NCBI GenBank assembly: GCA_001247695.2
Contig: LGRX02035454.1
Coordinates: 1-64,000 of the forward strand
Direction of reading: 5' to 3'
Source: Cymbomonas tetramitiformis
Lineage: Eukaryota > Chlorophyta > Pyramimonadophyceae > Pyramimonadales > Pyramimonadaceae
DNA length: 64,000 nucleotides
The translations under genes were made by a program, and so were the position numbers. The first letter of the stretch is position 1; the number at the start of each line of letters is the position of its first letter. The notes beneath the pieces were generated by a model. The model saw only the letters and a list, made by a program, of their open reading frames with translations, did no database searches and was not told where the DNA came from. Shown one piece after another: positions 11,738 to 21,400 of the stretch.

Positions 11738-11859
11738 CAACGGCAAAACCTGCACCGCAAAACAAACCGTAATTTTTAAGATTTTGCGCAGCGCTTCCGC
11801 CCATCATGGAGCATATTTAAAGAAAACCCTAAGACCTATCACTACCATGGCAAACACAC

Positions 11860-11975
11860 CTCGACCTTAGGTCCGCAGGTGGTATAGTTAGTGGATGAAC
11901 TGCCTCGATCTTAGATCCGCAGGCGATGGTATGAATGCAAACGAGAGTTCCGACCTTGGGTCCGCAAACAACTCG
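11860..11975. repeat. three CGACCTTAGGTCCGCA boxes
   Basis: CGACCTTAGGTCCGCAGG, CGATCTTAGATCCGCAGG and CGACCTTGGGTCCGCAAA occur at roughly 45-52 bp spacing just upstream of the 10230-11737 gene. They could be promoter elements or a decayed minisatellite. Confidence 0.5.
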
Positions 11976-11979
11976 TTGC

Positions 11980-13000
11980 AAAGGATGATGTTTCTTTTCA
12001 CACAAGCAATTTTCAACGGAAAACGTAAACACCAACGTACCCTTTCTTCGCCTTGCGCGCTATCCCATTCTCCAACAATATTATCAGCCATATTTATATA
12101 CGGAGGGACGGACGGACGGCGGGAAGGACGGAAAACGACTACAAAAATACGAATATTATCGACTACGACGTCGATATATTATATTGAAAAAACAGCAGCC
12201 AGCAAGCAGTTCGTTAAAGGTTGCCTAAAGTTACAGGTTGCCTTAATGGGATTGACACTTTTCGCGATAAGTTCGATTTCTGCGTGGGACGGGGATCGAA
12301 TATGGCGTGACGGCACTCTGGGGATCCGAACCAGACTCTTACAAACTGCTAGTGACAAAGCTCTCATGTGGATTCAAAGTATATGTATGCAAATATCACA
12401 TTTAATACTAGGCCACAAGAGGCAAATATCACTATACCGCGGAATGGTTTTGAAAGGTTCGGATCTAACTTTTCGAAAGCAGAGCTAGCTAAATACTCAA
12501 GCGAGCATAGTGAAAGTCCGTGAATGCCATTGTCGTTTCGGATGCCCTGTGACCATTGGTTCCCAGTGACCGCGGCGTTTGGTCTCAACGCGCGCTTGCG
12601 TTTGCCCTGTCATGCATTGCCGAGACGTCATGTGTGGTCGTGTCGTGATGTCACTTCGCGTGATGTCGTGCTTGACGCTCTGCGGTGCTCTCGGATCGGC
12701 ACGGGCTGGTCGCGGCGACGTCGATGTAGCGCCTGGCGAGGCGTTGTGCATGATTCAAACTGGGAGGGAGATGAGATCTGAGCTGGAGGGTGAACGTGAT
12801 ATGCTCCGGGCGCTCGAGCGGACAATGAACTGGGGTAGGACCGTGACTGAAGGGGGGAATGACAATTACTGAAAAAGGGGGTCATGGTTGGGGCGTTTGC
12901 TGTCGGCTGAGACGGGCGCGATGGGGGCAAATGCGGTGGGGTCTGACATGGGCTGCGGTAGCGTGACTGAATATGGGGGGTGTGACAGGCCTTTCAGGGG
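11980..13000. other. no convincing gene
   Basis: Contains a GGACGGACGG microsatellite near 12100 and no gene that I can support. Confidence 0.4.
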
Positions 13001-13008
13001 TGCCCGAG

Positions 13009-13330
13009 GGACCCCTTCTAAGCGTGTTCATAGTTGTGACAGCTGTCGCGATTATGAACGAGGGGCGGCAATGTAAGGGCTGGCGGGGCGTTGGGGTATT
13101 GCTGGGTGCCGAAATGGCGGTGTATCTCTGCTGTGGTTGAGAGTGGGGTGTTGTGAGGGATTTTGGGTTTGAGATGTGGGTGTGGCATTGGAGGGCAAGT
13201 TTTTTAAATATATTCCCCCCCCCCAGCTGGTGGCGTATGGATAGGGAGGCATCAGCTGGCAAGACACGAAGTGGGTGTGGCGTGGTGATATGAACGTGAT
13301 TGTTGATGCTGACGTGTGATTGCGGCTGCG
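13009..13330. repeat. segmental duplication, copy 1
   Basis: About 320 bp beginning GGGACCCCTTCTAAGCGTG and including GTTTTTTAAATATAT before a C-run is nearly identical to 15809-16130, in the same orientation. Both copies lead into the same ~50-bp minisatellite. Confidence 0.85.
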
Positions 13331-13336
13331 GGTGCA

Positions 13337-13463
13337 GGCGCGTTGATTTCGTCGTTGATGTCAGTGGCTGAGCGGCTGCGGCTGCGGGCGCGTTGATCTC
13401 GTCGTTGATGTCAGTGGCTGAGCGGCTGCGGCTGCGGGCGCGTTGATCTCGTCGTTGATGTCG
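13337..13463. repeat. ~50-bp minisatellite, copy 1, cut by the gap
   Basis: Units of GCGCGTTGATCTCGTCGTTG plus ATGTCAGTGGCTGAGCGG and a CTGCGG run. The array enters the N run at 13464, so its real length is unknown. Confidence 0.85.
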
Positions 13464-13968
13464 NNNNNNNNNNNNNNNNNNNNNNNNNNNNNNNNNNNNN
13501 NNNNNNNNNNNNNNNNNNNNNNNNNNNNNNNNNNNNNNNNNNNNNNNNNNNNNNNNNNNNNNNNNNNNNNNNNNNNNNNNNNNNNNNNNNNNNNNNNNNN
13601 NNNNNNNNNNNNNNNNNNNNNNNNNNNNNNNNNNNNNNNNNNNNNNNNNNNNNNNNNNNNNNNNNNNNNNNNNNNNNNNNNNNNNNNNNNNNNNNNNNNN
13701 NNNNNNNNNNNNNNNNNNNNNNNNNNNNNNNNNNNNNNNNNNNNNNNNNNNNNNNNNNNNNNNNNNNNNNNNNNNNNNNNNNNNNNNNNNNNNNNNNNNN
13801 NNNNNNNNNNNNNNNNNNNNNNNNNNNNNNNNNNNNNNNNNNNNNNNNNNNNNNNNNNNNNNNNNNNNNNNNNNNNNNNNNNNNNNNNNNNNNNNNNNNN
13901 NNNNNNNNNNNNNNNNNNNNNNNNNNNNNNNNNNNNNNNNNNNNNNNNNNNNNNNNNNNNNNNNNNNN
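13464..13968. other. assembly gap (505 N)
   Basis: Unbroken N. It probably sits in collapsed tandem repeat, since minisatellite abuts it on the left. Confidence 0.99.
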
Positions 13969-14284
13969 TTTTGGGGAATGTTGCGTTGGGGCTGCTGAAA
14001 ATGTGGAGTTGGGGCTTTTGGGAATGTTGCGTTAGGGATGGTGAAAATGTGGAGTTGGGGCTTTTGGGCATGTTGCGGGTGCAAGGTGTGTGCGGTTGCG
14101 AGGTGACCACGACTGCAAGGCATCTGCGGCTGCGAGGGGGTCTGCAACTGCAAGGTGGCTGCGGCTGCGAGGTGGCTGCGGCTGCGAGGTAGCTGCGGCT
14201 GTACTGGCGGCCGAAGGAGTAATGGTGCAGATGAGGCAGCTACAGGTACGCGGTTGCTGCGAGCTTCAAACGTGCGCGCTGCCA

Positions 14285-14600
14285 GACGACGTCGGTCGGC
14301 GGCGCGCTGCTGAGTGCGTAAGCGGAGATGGCGTAGTTCTCGATGTAGGTGCTGTGCGGCTGTTGGGGCTCAAGCGTGTGTGCTTGCAGACGACGTCGGT
14401 CTGCGGTGCGCGGTTGAGTGCATGAGCGGAGATGGCGCAGTTCTCGATGTAGGTGCTGTGCGGTTGCTGAGGCTTAGGCGATGTGCGCGTTGCAAACGAC
14501 GTCGGTCTGCGGCGCGTGCACGGCTGGGTACTCGAGTGAAAATGGAGTAGTTCTCGACGTAGGTGCTGTGCGGTTGCTGAGGCTTAGGCGATGTCGGTCT
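14285..14600. repeat. ~106-bp tandem repeat, three diverged copies
   Basis: GACGACGTCGGTC...GGAGATGGCG...TTCTCGATGTAGGTGCTGTG recurs near 14285, 14390 and 14497. Upstream (14100-14200) are (CTGCGGCTGCGAGGTGG)n-type units. Long minus-strand ORFs over this area are by-products of the repeats. Confidence 0.7.
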
Positions 14601-15159
14601 GCGGCGTGGGTGATGACGATTTCGGTCTGCGGCGTGGGTGATGACGACGTAGATATCGATGTACAGACATGCAGCTGTTGACGCAACGCTGAACTCGAAT
14701 GGCTTAGCGTTGTCTACGGCGGCAGGCGCGTTGATCGTGTAGTTGAGAGTGGAACGTATGTGGCAGTGAGGTGGCCGCGATTGTGGTTTGGTGTCTGGGG
14801 AGGAAAATTTTGAAATGATACCCCCCCCGGCTGTCGGTGTAGAAAGCGACGTCGTAGGTTGTGGCAAACTGCTGCATGGTGTACGTGGAGAGCTGTGGTA
14901 CTGATTTGTAGGGTACGGGGTGATCTGACGGCAGCGTGGGACAATCTCCTGGTTGCGGGAAGTGGGCGATGACGTCGGCATTGTCTTGAGTGCGGGAGGC
15001 GTGATGATATGGGAATGTAGATTGATGGAAGGGGTTGGGTGGGCGATTGTGTCAATACTTTCCCCCCCAGTCTTGAGGAATCTGTGAGGAAGACGTGAGA
15101 CTGACATTTTTTTTTTGGTTCTTGGGGGTTGGTGGTTGCTGGGAGCGTCGTGGAGGTGG

Positions 15160-15460
15160 CGCTGGTTCCGGGCCACTGTGGCGGGTGGAGGGAGGTGGCG
15201 AAGACAAGAGGTGCGGTGGTGAAGGCGGCGGAGGAGGCGTGGTGGAGGAGGTGGCGAAGGTGGCGGGAGGCGGTGAGGAGTGGTGGCGGCGGCGGAGGGA
15301 GCGTGGCGGAGGGAGGCGGGGTGGAGGAGGCCGCGAAGGCGGCGGAGGAGGCGCGTGGAGGAGGTGGCGAAGGTGCGAAAGGAGGCGTGGGTGGAAGAGG
15401 TGGCGAAGGCGGCGGAGGAGGCGTGGTGGAGGAGACGGCTGCGGCTGCGTCGGTTGTTGG
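15160..15460. repeat. purine-rich GGCGGAGG minisatellite
   Basis: About 300 bp of imperfect GGTGGAGGAGGTGGCGAAGG units with strong G+A asymmetry on the plus strand. The overlapping Pro/Ser-rich ORF on the minus strand is low-complexity. Confidence 0.8.
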
Positions 15461-15624
15461 TGTTGGTGAGGTGGCTGCGGCTGCGTCGGATGATGGTGTT
15501 GGTGAGGTGGCAGCTGGTTGGTGGTTTGACGCCTGCACACGCCGACCTCACCCCTTAAGTAGGGTACGCGCAGGATGGCAGTTCCACTGTCGCCTGCTTG
15601 TTCGTGTTGACTGCTGTCACTTAG

Positions 15625-15800
15625 TCAAAATCCTGAAATTTTCAGGAGCGGTTTTTAGCGCTGCCCGCGCTACTGCTTACCACTGCACGTGGTCGAATCC
15701 TGAAATTTTCAGGAGCGGTTTTTAGCGCTGCCCGCGCTGCTGCTTACCACTGCACGTGGTCGAATCCTGAAATTTTCAGGAGCGGTTTTTAGCGCTGCCC
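15625..15800. repeat. three ~75-bp units each with palindrome CCTGAAATTTTCAGG
   Basis: Three near-identical tandem units combine CCTGAAATTTTCAGG, GCGGTTTTTAGCGCTGCCCG and CTTACCACTGCACGTGGTCG. The first motif is a near-perfect palindrome. Confidence 0.85.
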
Positions 15801-15808
15801 GCGCTGCT

Positions 15809-16130
15809 GCTGGGACCCCTTCTAAGCGTGTTCATAGTTGTGACAGCTGTCGCGATTATGAACGAGGGGCGGCAATGTAAGGGCTGGCGGGGCGTTGGGG
15901 TATTGATGGGTGCTGAAATGGCGGTGTATCTCTGCTGTGGTTGAGAGTGGGGTGTTGTGAGGGATTTTGGGTTTGAGATGTGGGTGTGGCATTGGAGGGC
16001 ACGTTTTTTAAATATATCCCACCGGGGTGGCGTATGGATAGGAGACATCACCGGCAAGACACGAAGTGGGTGTGGCGTGGTGATATGAACGTGATTGTTG
16101 ATGTCGATGTGTGATTGCGGCCGCGGTGCG
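15809..16130. repeat. segmental duplication, copy 2
   Basis: Partner of 13009-13330. It differs by small substitutions and loses the C-run (ATATCCCACCGGGG versus ATATTCCCCCCCCCC). Confidence 0.85.
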
Positions 16131-16560
16131 CGTTGATTTCGTCGTCGGCGTCGCTATCGAAGCGGTCGCGACGCGGGCGCGTTGATCTCGTCGTTGATGT
16201 CGGGCACAGCGTACCGTTATCGCTGGCGGCGCGTTGATCTCGTAAGGCCGTTGATGTCGCGGGTCGAAGGCCGCGTGGTCAAGGGCGCGTTGACGTCTCA
16301 GGTCGTTGATGTCGCTGGCCGAGCGGCCGCAGCGTATCTGCGGGCGCGTTGATCTCGTTGTTGATGTCGGGTGGTCGAAGGGCCGCGGGGCTGCGGGCGC
16401 GTTGCTCTCGTCGTTGATGTCAGTGGCTGAGCGGCTGCGGCTGCGGGCGCGTCGATCTCGTCGTTGATGTCAGCGGCTGAGCGGCTGCGGCTGCGGGCGC
16501 GTTGATCTCGTCGTTGATGTCAGTGGCTGAGCGGCTGCGGCTGCGGGCGCGTTGATCTCG
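16131..16560. repeat. ~50-bp minisatellite, copy 2
   Basis: About eight to nine imperfect units of the GCGCGTTGATCTCGTCGTTG minisatellite, more homogeneous toward the 3' end. Confidence 0.8.
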
Positions 16561-16570
16561 TCACCCCTTT

Positions 16571-16795
16571 GATGGAAACACCGAAATGCTTCCAGTATAA
16601 TTATATCGGGCAACAACCCCCCGACGAGATCTGATGACATAGCGCTATGGTGTAGGGCGCTATGTGTTGGACTTGCACCTTGAGCGCGCAGGTTCAAGTC
16701 CCGTCTGGATCTCGCGTCGGGGGGTTGTTGCCCGATATAATTATATTGCCTGATCAACAATATAATTATACTGGAAGCATTTCGGTGTTTCCATC
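16571..16795. mobile_element. foldback element carrying a tRNA-like sequence
   Basis: The left arm (16571-16628, starting GATGGAAACACCGAAATGC) is the reverse complement of 16708-16795, apart from a 25-bp AT-rich extra piece in the right arm. Between the arms, 16626-16713 resembles a tRNA: a 7-bp closing stem GAGATCT/GGATCTC, a box-A-like TAGCGCTATGG, and a clear box-B GGTTCAAGTCC. The anticodon stem pairs poorly and the length is 88 nt, so I call it tRNA-like, not a tRNA gene. The AT-rich right arm recurs at 16931, which suggests a small inverted-repeat transposon family. Confidence 0.5.
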
Positions 16796-17135
16796 ACCCT
16801 TCACCACCAAGCCCACATCCCACAACACCCCGCTGCCCCCTACACGCCCTAGAGCCTGGTCTCAAGAGCAGAGTTGTGGGTATGTAAGTGTAAGTATATA
16901 AAGTGTATGTGTGTGTTGCTATGGATTCGTCTGTTGCCCGATATAATTATATTGTCTGATCAACAATATAATTATACTGGAAGCATTTCGGTGTTTCCAT
17001 CACCCTTCACCACCAAGCCCACATCCCACAACACCCCGCTGCCCCCTACACGCCCTAGAGCCTGGTCTCAAGAGCAGAGTTGTGGGTGTGTAAGTGTAAG
17101 TATATAAAGTGTATGTGTGTGTTGCTATGGATTCG
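16731..17135. repeat. ~200-bp tandem duplication with TATAAAG
   Basis: A unit starting TTGCCCGATATAATTATATTG and ending TGCTATGGATTCGTCTG is present twice head to tail with very few differences. Each carries a GTATATAAAGTG box. Confidence 0.85.
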
Positions 17136-17179
17136 TCTGCGGCTGGCTCTATTTATGTCCAGTGCCTTGGGGCTTTTTC

Positions 17180-17540
17180 ATCTGCCGGGGGACTGGTGAT
17201 CGACACCCACTTTATGGGGTGTTGGCATCTCGTTGTTAACGGGGACGGCCACTGGAATGATTTAGATGATGGGATTGTGGTTGTCCCTGTGGTACCCTTC
17301 TGACGGGTACTGCCTCTTTGAGTGCGCCGGGGATTCGTCTGACGCTAGCTCCCTCTCCGTGTACAACGCTCATGGTTATTACACATGCCGGGGGACTTGT
17401 GTTCTTTGACCTTGACATGAGTACCGGCGGATCGTTGTGAACGGGGACGGCCGCCGGGTGGAAGTGGGTTTTGGGAGGCGGTTATCCCTGTGGTGCCATT
17501 CTGGCGGGCACTGCCTCTTGGAGAGCTCGGTAGATTCGTC
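17180..17540. repeat. two diverged ~165-bp direct repeats
   Basis: TGCCGGGGGACT..., AACGGGGACGGCC..., CTGCCTCTTTGAG/TTGGAG and GATTCGTCTG occur in the same order twice. The same GATTCGTCTG ends the preceding ~200-bp units. No credible gene from here to 18057. Confidence 0.55.
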
Positions 17541-18057
17541 TGTCGTGTTGCGAGGAGAGGCAGAAGGTGGTGATGTACACCTTCTGTGTTTTCCCTTGAA
17601 TTTTGTGGGAACAGTTATGTGCCCGCATGTTTCCTTTTTTTGACATGGGGTGTCCATGCTGTGTGGTGTGACTGCATTCATGACATCACCATGGACCAAC
17701 AGGTCCCATCCATCGACCGGGAGCCACTGGGGGGCATGCTAGCAGGGTCCGCTTACTCTGTAACCCAGATACCAACAATTGTTTGGCGACGATCGGTCAC
17801 ATCGTATCATCTTTCCATGCCGCTTTGCATTTGGGTTGGGAATATGTATGTGTCTGTGGTATCTTGTCACGGCCCCGCCCTGCTCTTGATTTGCTTCTCA
17901 CATCCATTGGGATGATGGTGGGTTGGCTTTTGTTGGCCGATCTCATGCCGTTCAGCGTGTTGCTATGGATATGAGCACGGGATTGTACACTACAACAATG
18001 ATGTAGACCGCAAACGTGTGATAGTGAGCCGAATTTTTTTATTGCAGAACATGCATA

Positions 18058-18450
18058 TTACCCCCCACTAGCCCACCCAAGAAACGCCCCTATGCCTTCA
18101 GGCAATGTTTTGGCGCCACCTTTTTTGAGAGCACTACGAAAACGGGATGGTGACAATGAACAATCGTCACCAGGGTGTAAGTATTCACTATCGGTGCCGA
18201 CCTCTAGTGGCGCCTTATTGCCCAGCTGCTCGGTGCCTAATGAGGTGCAACGGATCGTATCATACACGTCGAAAGAACGTCTCGGGGGCAACTGGTGTTC
18301 CTCAATCCCATCCACGCACACGGAAGGGTCGTGGCCGTCCACAGGAAGGCCAACAATCGCACGAATGGTAAACAGTGCCACATCACGATGTGTCCAGTAG
18401 CACATGTGCGAGGTAAGCGCCGAAAGTACTTGACTTTCCATGGCCGATTC
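18058..18450 (-). CDS. SGR2-like: DDHD phospholipase last exon
   Basis: Starts after TGCACGCAG with ESAMESQVLSALTSHMCYW and RDVALFTIRAI, directly continuing RLDHMLQ of the previous exon (phase 0), then a long hydrophilic tail to the stop at 18058-18060. Confidence 0.85.
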   Translation of the reverse strand, partial: ESAMESQVLSALTSHMCYWTHRDVALFTIRAIVGLPVDGHDPSVCVDGIEEHQLPPRRSFDVYDTIRCTSLGTEQLGNKAPLEVGTDSEYLHPGDDCSLSPSRFRSALKKGGAKTLPEGIGAFLGWASGG

Positions 18451-21400
18451 CTGCGTGCATCACAACCGCCCACAGTAAGAAACTGATTTCTACGCTCATC
18501 ACAGCTGCCCACTCCCAGCAACTCCTGATGCAATTTGACTGCCTCAAAACCACAAGAGACTTCGGATGAATCGCTGCGAGGTGAATCATCCCCACCCTTG
18601 GTGGTGCCACTGTAATAAGGTGAACGCTCTTTGTCTCTACAAAGAATTCCTACTGAGTACCCAGTTGTGACGCTGAGTCAGACAGCACGCTAGGAATGTT
18701 GCGTGCTGAATTCAGGAGGCAGGCTCCCACCTGGAGCATGTGGTCGAGCCGTGGAGTACCCAACCCGGACGTCACATCCTGCTGACTACAGCCTGTTACG
18801 CGACACACGTTGGCAAGCAGACTTAGATCTAGAGTGCACGAAGTATCGGCAGGCAATGCGGTTCCAGTCAACGCTTACAATGGTGCATTAAATCGGCCCC
18901 AAAGCTTGGCAAAAAGCCTTCCAGCCAATGTTTCAGAGTGGAGCTCACATTCTGACGGACAGAGGAACACCAGCCACCGCCATGCAACAGGATTTCTTGG
19001 ATTGTACAGCAAACAAGGAGAGGGCTGTCGTGAGCCATCAGACGGTAAAAGAAACGAGAAGAGGACGGGTATGCGCCATTAGATAAGATGAAACGCGTGC
19101 TGCCAGGACATGCGGCATGGCTGTTTACGTTGCTTTTCAGCCCCAGCCTTTCCTGCCTCTCTTCGCGTCAGGGCGATTAGCATGAGGCTACTTACTACTT
19201 GGCCAGTAGTGAGGCTACTACTGACAGGTCTCTCTATTCGAACGCTCAGCTACTCACCTGCGAGCTGGCAGAGCAGCTGCTGGGCAGCTAGATCCAGTTG
19301 CGTGGTGTGATGCTTTCCCCCTTGGGCACTCATCCCTTTTGTGGCCTGCGCTTCTGTCTCGCTCTCCCCCTCCATGGCCCCAACCTCGCCAAGGTGCCGG
19401 CTTGGCTCAGAAGATTTCAAGGGGTGGAACCAGGAGCTCGGCTCTGCTACCCGCGGTATCCTAGCTACGAATTGACGCATCGCCGCGATGGACCCCTGCA
19501 CCGCGGAGATAGACCCCTGCACGGCAACCTTCGCCAAGTTGGTACGTGCCGAGAGATCCTTCCCCATCTCCTGCATCCCATAGTGCCAACGCTTGCCCCC
19601 CTGCTCCCCCGCGCCCCACCGCCCGCACTCACTGCCAGCCCACTGGCACCAGTACACCAGCATGCACCTCCGGACGGCTACCACTTCCTGGGAGATCTCC
19701 CAGAAACAGGAAGGGACGCCGAGGGGTACAGAATCAACGAGTGTTCCGCCGAAACCATGCCGTTTGAGAACACTTTCCATACTTAAGATGAATTTGTTTC
19801 ACATGTCAAATATGGAGATGGTTTCCGCTCAACACTCGGTGATTCCATACCCCTCAATGGCACCTGTACAGCTGGCAGCCTGACAGCGCACCGCGCTCCG
19901 CACAAGCACCCCACATTCCCATTGGCCCCCGAGGAGCGCCATCAGCCCGCCACGGGGCGTTCTTCCAGAAGAGGTGGCACGTGGAGCCGCGGAGGGCCTA
20001 GCAGTGAGTGAAGAGAGCGTGGAAGAGGAGATGGAGCGCTGCGGTCGGAAAGCAGCAGACCTTGTGGTAGGGCACCAGCGGAGCCGGCCAATGGCACATG
20101 GCTTGCGAAATCAACGGCTCGAGGCGGTAGGCCACAGGATCGTACGGATGGTACACATTGTACATGCGCTTCACTGCTGGGCGGACGAGAACATGCGTTG
20201 ACGCCCTCTGCGCACCTCCCCACTCTCCGCCCGCCCCCCGCAACCCCTGGTAAGCGGCACTCATGGCCTGCCTCCTGCATCTCACGCTCAAGTGCTCGGC
20301 GGGCAAGCAGCTCTGCAGCGTCTGAGAAGAGGCCTGCACTCTGCCAGGGTGGCACTGCACCTCTGCGGGGGACAGCAGAAGAGGTCACTGTACACCACGC
20401 TGTCCACCAGTCCAAGCCTCTGACCTTGAGCTAGGGGCAATTGACAGACAAGCGAGAGACGTGCCGTGCACCGGACAGACAGGCGAGAGTTAATCTGTGC
20501 ACTAGAGATATTTGCGTTGCTCGGGGAGGCTTTGATCAGAAGCGCGCGGTGATGAAGATTCTCACGTGCCCGCGCGCACCCGTCCCAGTTGGGCCCAGAA
20601 GGCTGCGCTGCACAGCACTGCGAGGCGGTGCGTCGCCGCAACTTCGGTGGGGATGGCGCGTCTCAACTCTTATGGGAGGACGAGGCACGGCCCTGGGCCC
20701 TGGGGGGAGCCAGCCCGGCAGCTCCTCGGCGGAGTTGCACGGCCACGCCCTCTCCTTCCAGCAGGGAGGCGGGCGGAGGCAGACAGAGCAGGAGCAGGCG
20801 CGGCTGCTTGCTCAACGAAGGCCTTCCTGCCGGCCTGGGGATGGCCTGTCTAAGTACGAGGCGGGAGACCCTCAGGCCTACCTCGTGTTCGCCCTCGGAG
20901 ATGTGCTCCGAAAGGTTCGCGCGGGAGACGTTAGGCGTGATGGAGGGGGTGAGGGAGTGCTTGTCCCAGCCGCAGTCGCCGCGCAGCACGATGAACATTC
21001 CGAGGGGAGAGCCCATCAGCAGCAGCGTCTCCACCTCGAAGTCCAACTCCCGATACTTGACTCCGGGACCTGATCGCCAGCCTCCGCGCCACTTTGCAAT
21101 GTGTCATCTTGGAGCCGGTTGGTTACACGGTGGCTCCGCAAGCCCGAGTGCGTTCAGCGTCACACGCAGCCGAGTGTCTCCAGTGCCGCACGTAGCCGAG
21201 TGTCTCCAATGTCACATGCAGCAGAGAGCATCCAACGTCACAAACGTACACACTGCCTGCTGAAGCGCTGATCCCGCTATGTCCATGCACCTTCCGGCCT
21301 CGCCGACTGCGAGAGGGCTCTCGGGCAGTCCATGCACTCAGGACGCGGTTATTCAAATATTAATCACGCCATTCTCGATCCATCCTCCACTGTCCGCAAC

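Noticed and set aside
12290..12365. Possible tRNA on the minus strand (GGTTCGGATCC)
   Set aside because: Box-B-like only; T stem has the wrong loop size and no acceptor stem or D arm could be paired.
14370..15551. Minus-strand Pro/Ser/Thr-rich ORF of about 390 codons
   Set aside because: Overlaps purine-rich and ~106-bp repeats with parallel ORFs in other frames; composition effect.
16626..16713. Hammerhead ribozyme (CTGATGA present)
   Set aside because: No GAAA core or cleavage-site stem in the right position.
20441..21263. Plus-strand ORFs over 20.4-21.3 kb
   Set aside because: Shadows of minus-strand phospholipase exons, whose motifs and splice phases fit.
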